From: Bryum argenteum
Taxonomy: Eukaryota; Streptophyta; Bryopsida; Bryales; Bryaceae
Direction of reading: 5' to 3'
Length of the DNA stretch: 64,000 bases
Assembly: GCA_037043015.1 (NCBI GenBank)
Contig: CM073325.1
Span: 19,943,001-20,007,000 of the forward strand
Positions 62,724 to 64,000 of the stretch are shown piece by piece; position 1 is the stretch's first letter; every line of letters begins with the position of its first letter. The position numbers and the translations under genes are program-made. The notes beneath the pieces are model-generated. The model made no database searches, was not told the DNA's origin, and saw nothing but the letters and a program-made list of their open reading frames with translations.

Positions 62724-63220
62724 TGTCAGGGACACGGAAACAGATGATAAGAATATGTGGAAACTAACAAGAACTGACAGGAGCTTGAATTAACAAGAAG
62801 AGTACACGAACAACAACAAGAGAGATGAGCTAGAGCTCCAAGAGATGCGTTGTCGAGACTGAGGTTGCCCTCAGCCTCGACTCCTATATATACTAGCTAA
62901 GAACAAGGTTCTCCAGAACCTTCCTCAACCTAGGACCTTCTAAGACCTTCCAAGAACTTCCAAGACCTTCCAGAAGCTTCCAAGACCTTCCAGAAGCTTC
63001 CAGGGCCTTCCGGAAACTTCAAGGACCTTCCATAAACTTCCAGAGACTTCCAGGAACTTCCAGAAGTTTCTAGAACCTTCTAGAACCTTCCTAAGTTGTC
63101 TACCTAGTACGTGGCCGTGACACAGGGAATCTTCAAGGAATCTTCGAGGAATCTTTTAGGAAATCTTCAGAGAATATTTTAGAAGAACCTTCTAGAAACT
63201 TCTTGTGTATGTCCGTGACA
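62724..63220 (-). mobile_element. Solo LTR with heat-shock elements
   Basis: A 497-bp element starts TGTCAGGGAC and ends GTCCGTGACA (TG...CA ends) and is flanked by the 5-bp target duplication CTATC at 62719-62723 and 63221-63225. No internal retrotransposon genes are present, so it is a solo LTR. Read on the minus strand it has an upstream region full of alternating GAA and TTC words, then a TATA box (TATATATA at about 62892-62885), then a transcribed tail, which is the U3-R-U5 order of an LTR promoter. A near-perfect stem of 13 bp with a GCAA loop follows the TATA box (62852-62881). Confidence 0.88.
63063..63090. promoter_or_regulatory. Six-unit heat-shock element
   Basis: The sequence alternates GAA and TTC with 2-bp spacers six times without a break (GAAnnTTCnnGAAnnTTCnnGAAnnTTC). 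That is a strong binding-site pattern for heat-shock transcription factors. Another four-unit element lies at 63185-63202, and looser GAA/TTC pairs fill 62930-63060. Confidence 0.75.
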
Positions 63221-64000
63221 CTATCCAGAGCGACCATGATTGGTGGCTTAAATCGTTTGACCTTAATGGGTCCGGTGTTGTGAAGTTATGGTGTGGTGAG
63301 TGTAAAAAGGATTGCGAAGGAGGGAGTGGTGAACATACAAAAGCGTCGATTGATAACCTCTTCAACAACTTTAAGAATTCTCACCTAGTTAGTACAAGTC
63401 ACGTGAAGAATTTTTGTGCTGCGAAGAATGTAAACTTCCAAGATTATCCTCAGTCGGAGATGAAGAACGCTCAGGCGCTTATCTTAATTCCTGCTGACCA
63501 TAGGCGCATGATCGACGAGGGTGTGCAAATTGTAAGTTTTGTAAATGAAACGTTATTTGAAGGTCACAAGCCTTTGACAATTGTGGGAAATGTAAGTGCC
63601 ACAGATACAAGGTGCTACTGGTTCAAGGTAAAATGCTAGTATTGTAGGAAATTAATGGTTCTTTGCCCATTGTAGAAGACACTACATGCAAACTTAATGA
63701 ATCATTTAAATGGCCCAAAGCACCTAAAAGCTGTGGAAGACGCGGTAAATGCAACCAAGCAGCCTGCAAGGACTGGTCGGAGAGGGAGGCCAACACGCTC
63801 TTTCACAACTAGCACACACTCCAACCAACTGCATTTGCATAGTTGGTTCACGGGTTTGAGTCAACACATCAAGGAAGGTAAGTGTGGACCTCTTGACATG
63901 GAGTCCATGCAATCATTTATGTGTTTTGGTTTTCGTGGTCCCAATGTTGAGTATGGTGGGCTATCGTATGTTGTAAAGTCCGTCCTACAAGACCCACATG

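Larger units (their letters stand above)
62217..64000 (+). pseudogene. Zinc-finger and AT-hook transposon-like gene, disrupted, 3' incomplete
   Basis: The frame from ATG 62217 (MSKITLWTLGDE) runs to 62723, is split by a solo LTR, and resumes in the same frame at 63226 if the LTR and one copy of its 5-bp target duplication are left out. Before the LTR the protein is acidic with a basic KRRRV motif. After it comes a first CxxC...Hx5H finger (LWCGEC, then NSHLVSTSHVKNFC), and a second with CxYC and NHLNGPKHLKAV, then an AT-hook-like RRGRPTR, staying open to the window end. Two in-frame TAG codons (63637-63639 and 63673-63675) lie in the second finger. A 5' untranslated start is suggested by TTACAGA just before the ATG. 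I infer a gene of transposon origin; the exact family is unknown. Confidence 0.6.

Noticed and set aside
1-64000. CRISPR arrays, bacterial operons, tRNA or rRNA genes
   Set aside because: None was seen. The only tRNA-like sequence is the SINE head at about 14350-14410, which lacks a complete tRNA fold and sits inside a mobile element.

Overview
The window looks like nuclear DNA of a land plant, most likely a non-seed plant such as a liverwort or moss. The evidence is spliced genes with plant GT-AG introns, a nuclear gene for a photosystem II antenna protein (CP26), a TIR-NBS-LRR immune receptor, a chloroplast-targeted FMN-barrel protein, and many plant-type mobile elements in AT-rich intergenic DNA. 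The species cannot be fixed from the sequence alone.

Region by region. (1) 0.6-32.2 kb is a cluster of ten small secreted lipid-transfer-like proteins with the eight-cysteine motif. Each has one intron and a tiny second exon. Copies 1-5 lie on the minus strand, 6-8 on the plus strand, and 9 and 10 diverge. About 7.6-12.7 kb and 16.2-20.6 kb form a large diverged inverted repeat, with copy 3 mirroring copy 7 and copy 4 mirroring copy 6. The mature-protein coding part is almost identical in copies 1-8, while signal peptides, introns and flanks differ, which points to repeated gene conversion. Copy 10 carries a nonsense codon. A tRNA-derived SINE, three CACTA-like MITEs and a second MITE family are scattered through the cluster. 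(2) 33.4-41.7 kb holds two paralogous two-exon genes, on opposite strands, flanking LHCB5. Each encodes a small N-terminal domain of possible beta-grasp type followed by a trypsin-like protease domain with a plausible His-Asp-Ser triad. (3) 44.1-47.4 kb is a 12-exon gene for a chloroplast FMN-binding split-barrel (pyridoxamine-phosphate-oxidase-like) protein. (4) 47.5-51 kb is gene-poor and rich in repeats. (5) 52.1-56.0 kb, minus strand, is a TIR-NB-ARC-LRR gene whose LRR region contains nine units of exactly 47 residues and ends at a nonsense codon inside a tenth. (6) 57-62 kb holds decayed repeated DNA. (7) 62.2-64 kb is a zinc-finger, AT-hook, transposon-like gene split by a solo LTR that carries arrays of heat-shock elements.

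These genes do not form one pathway. The recurring theme is local duplication followed by homogenisation or decay: the lipid-transfer cluster, the protease pair, the LRR units and the nested mobile elements. The least familiar candidate is the protease pair around LHCB5. All exon joins were read by eye from splice signals and reading frame, so they need transcript support.
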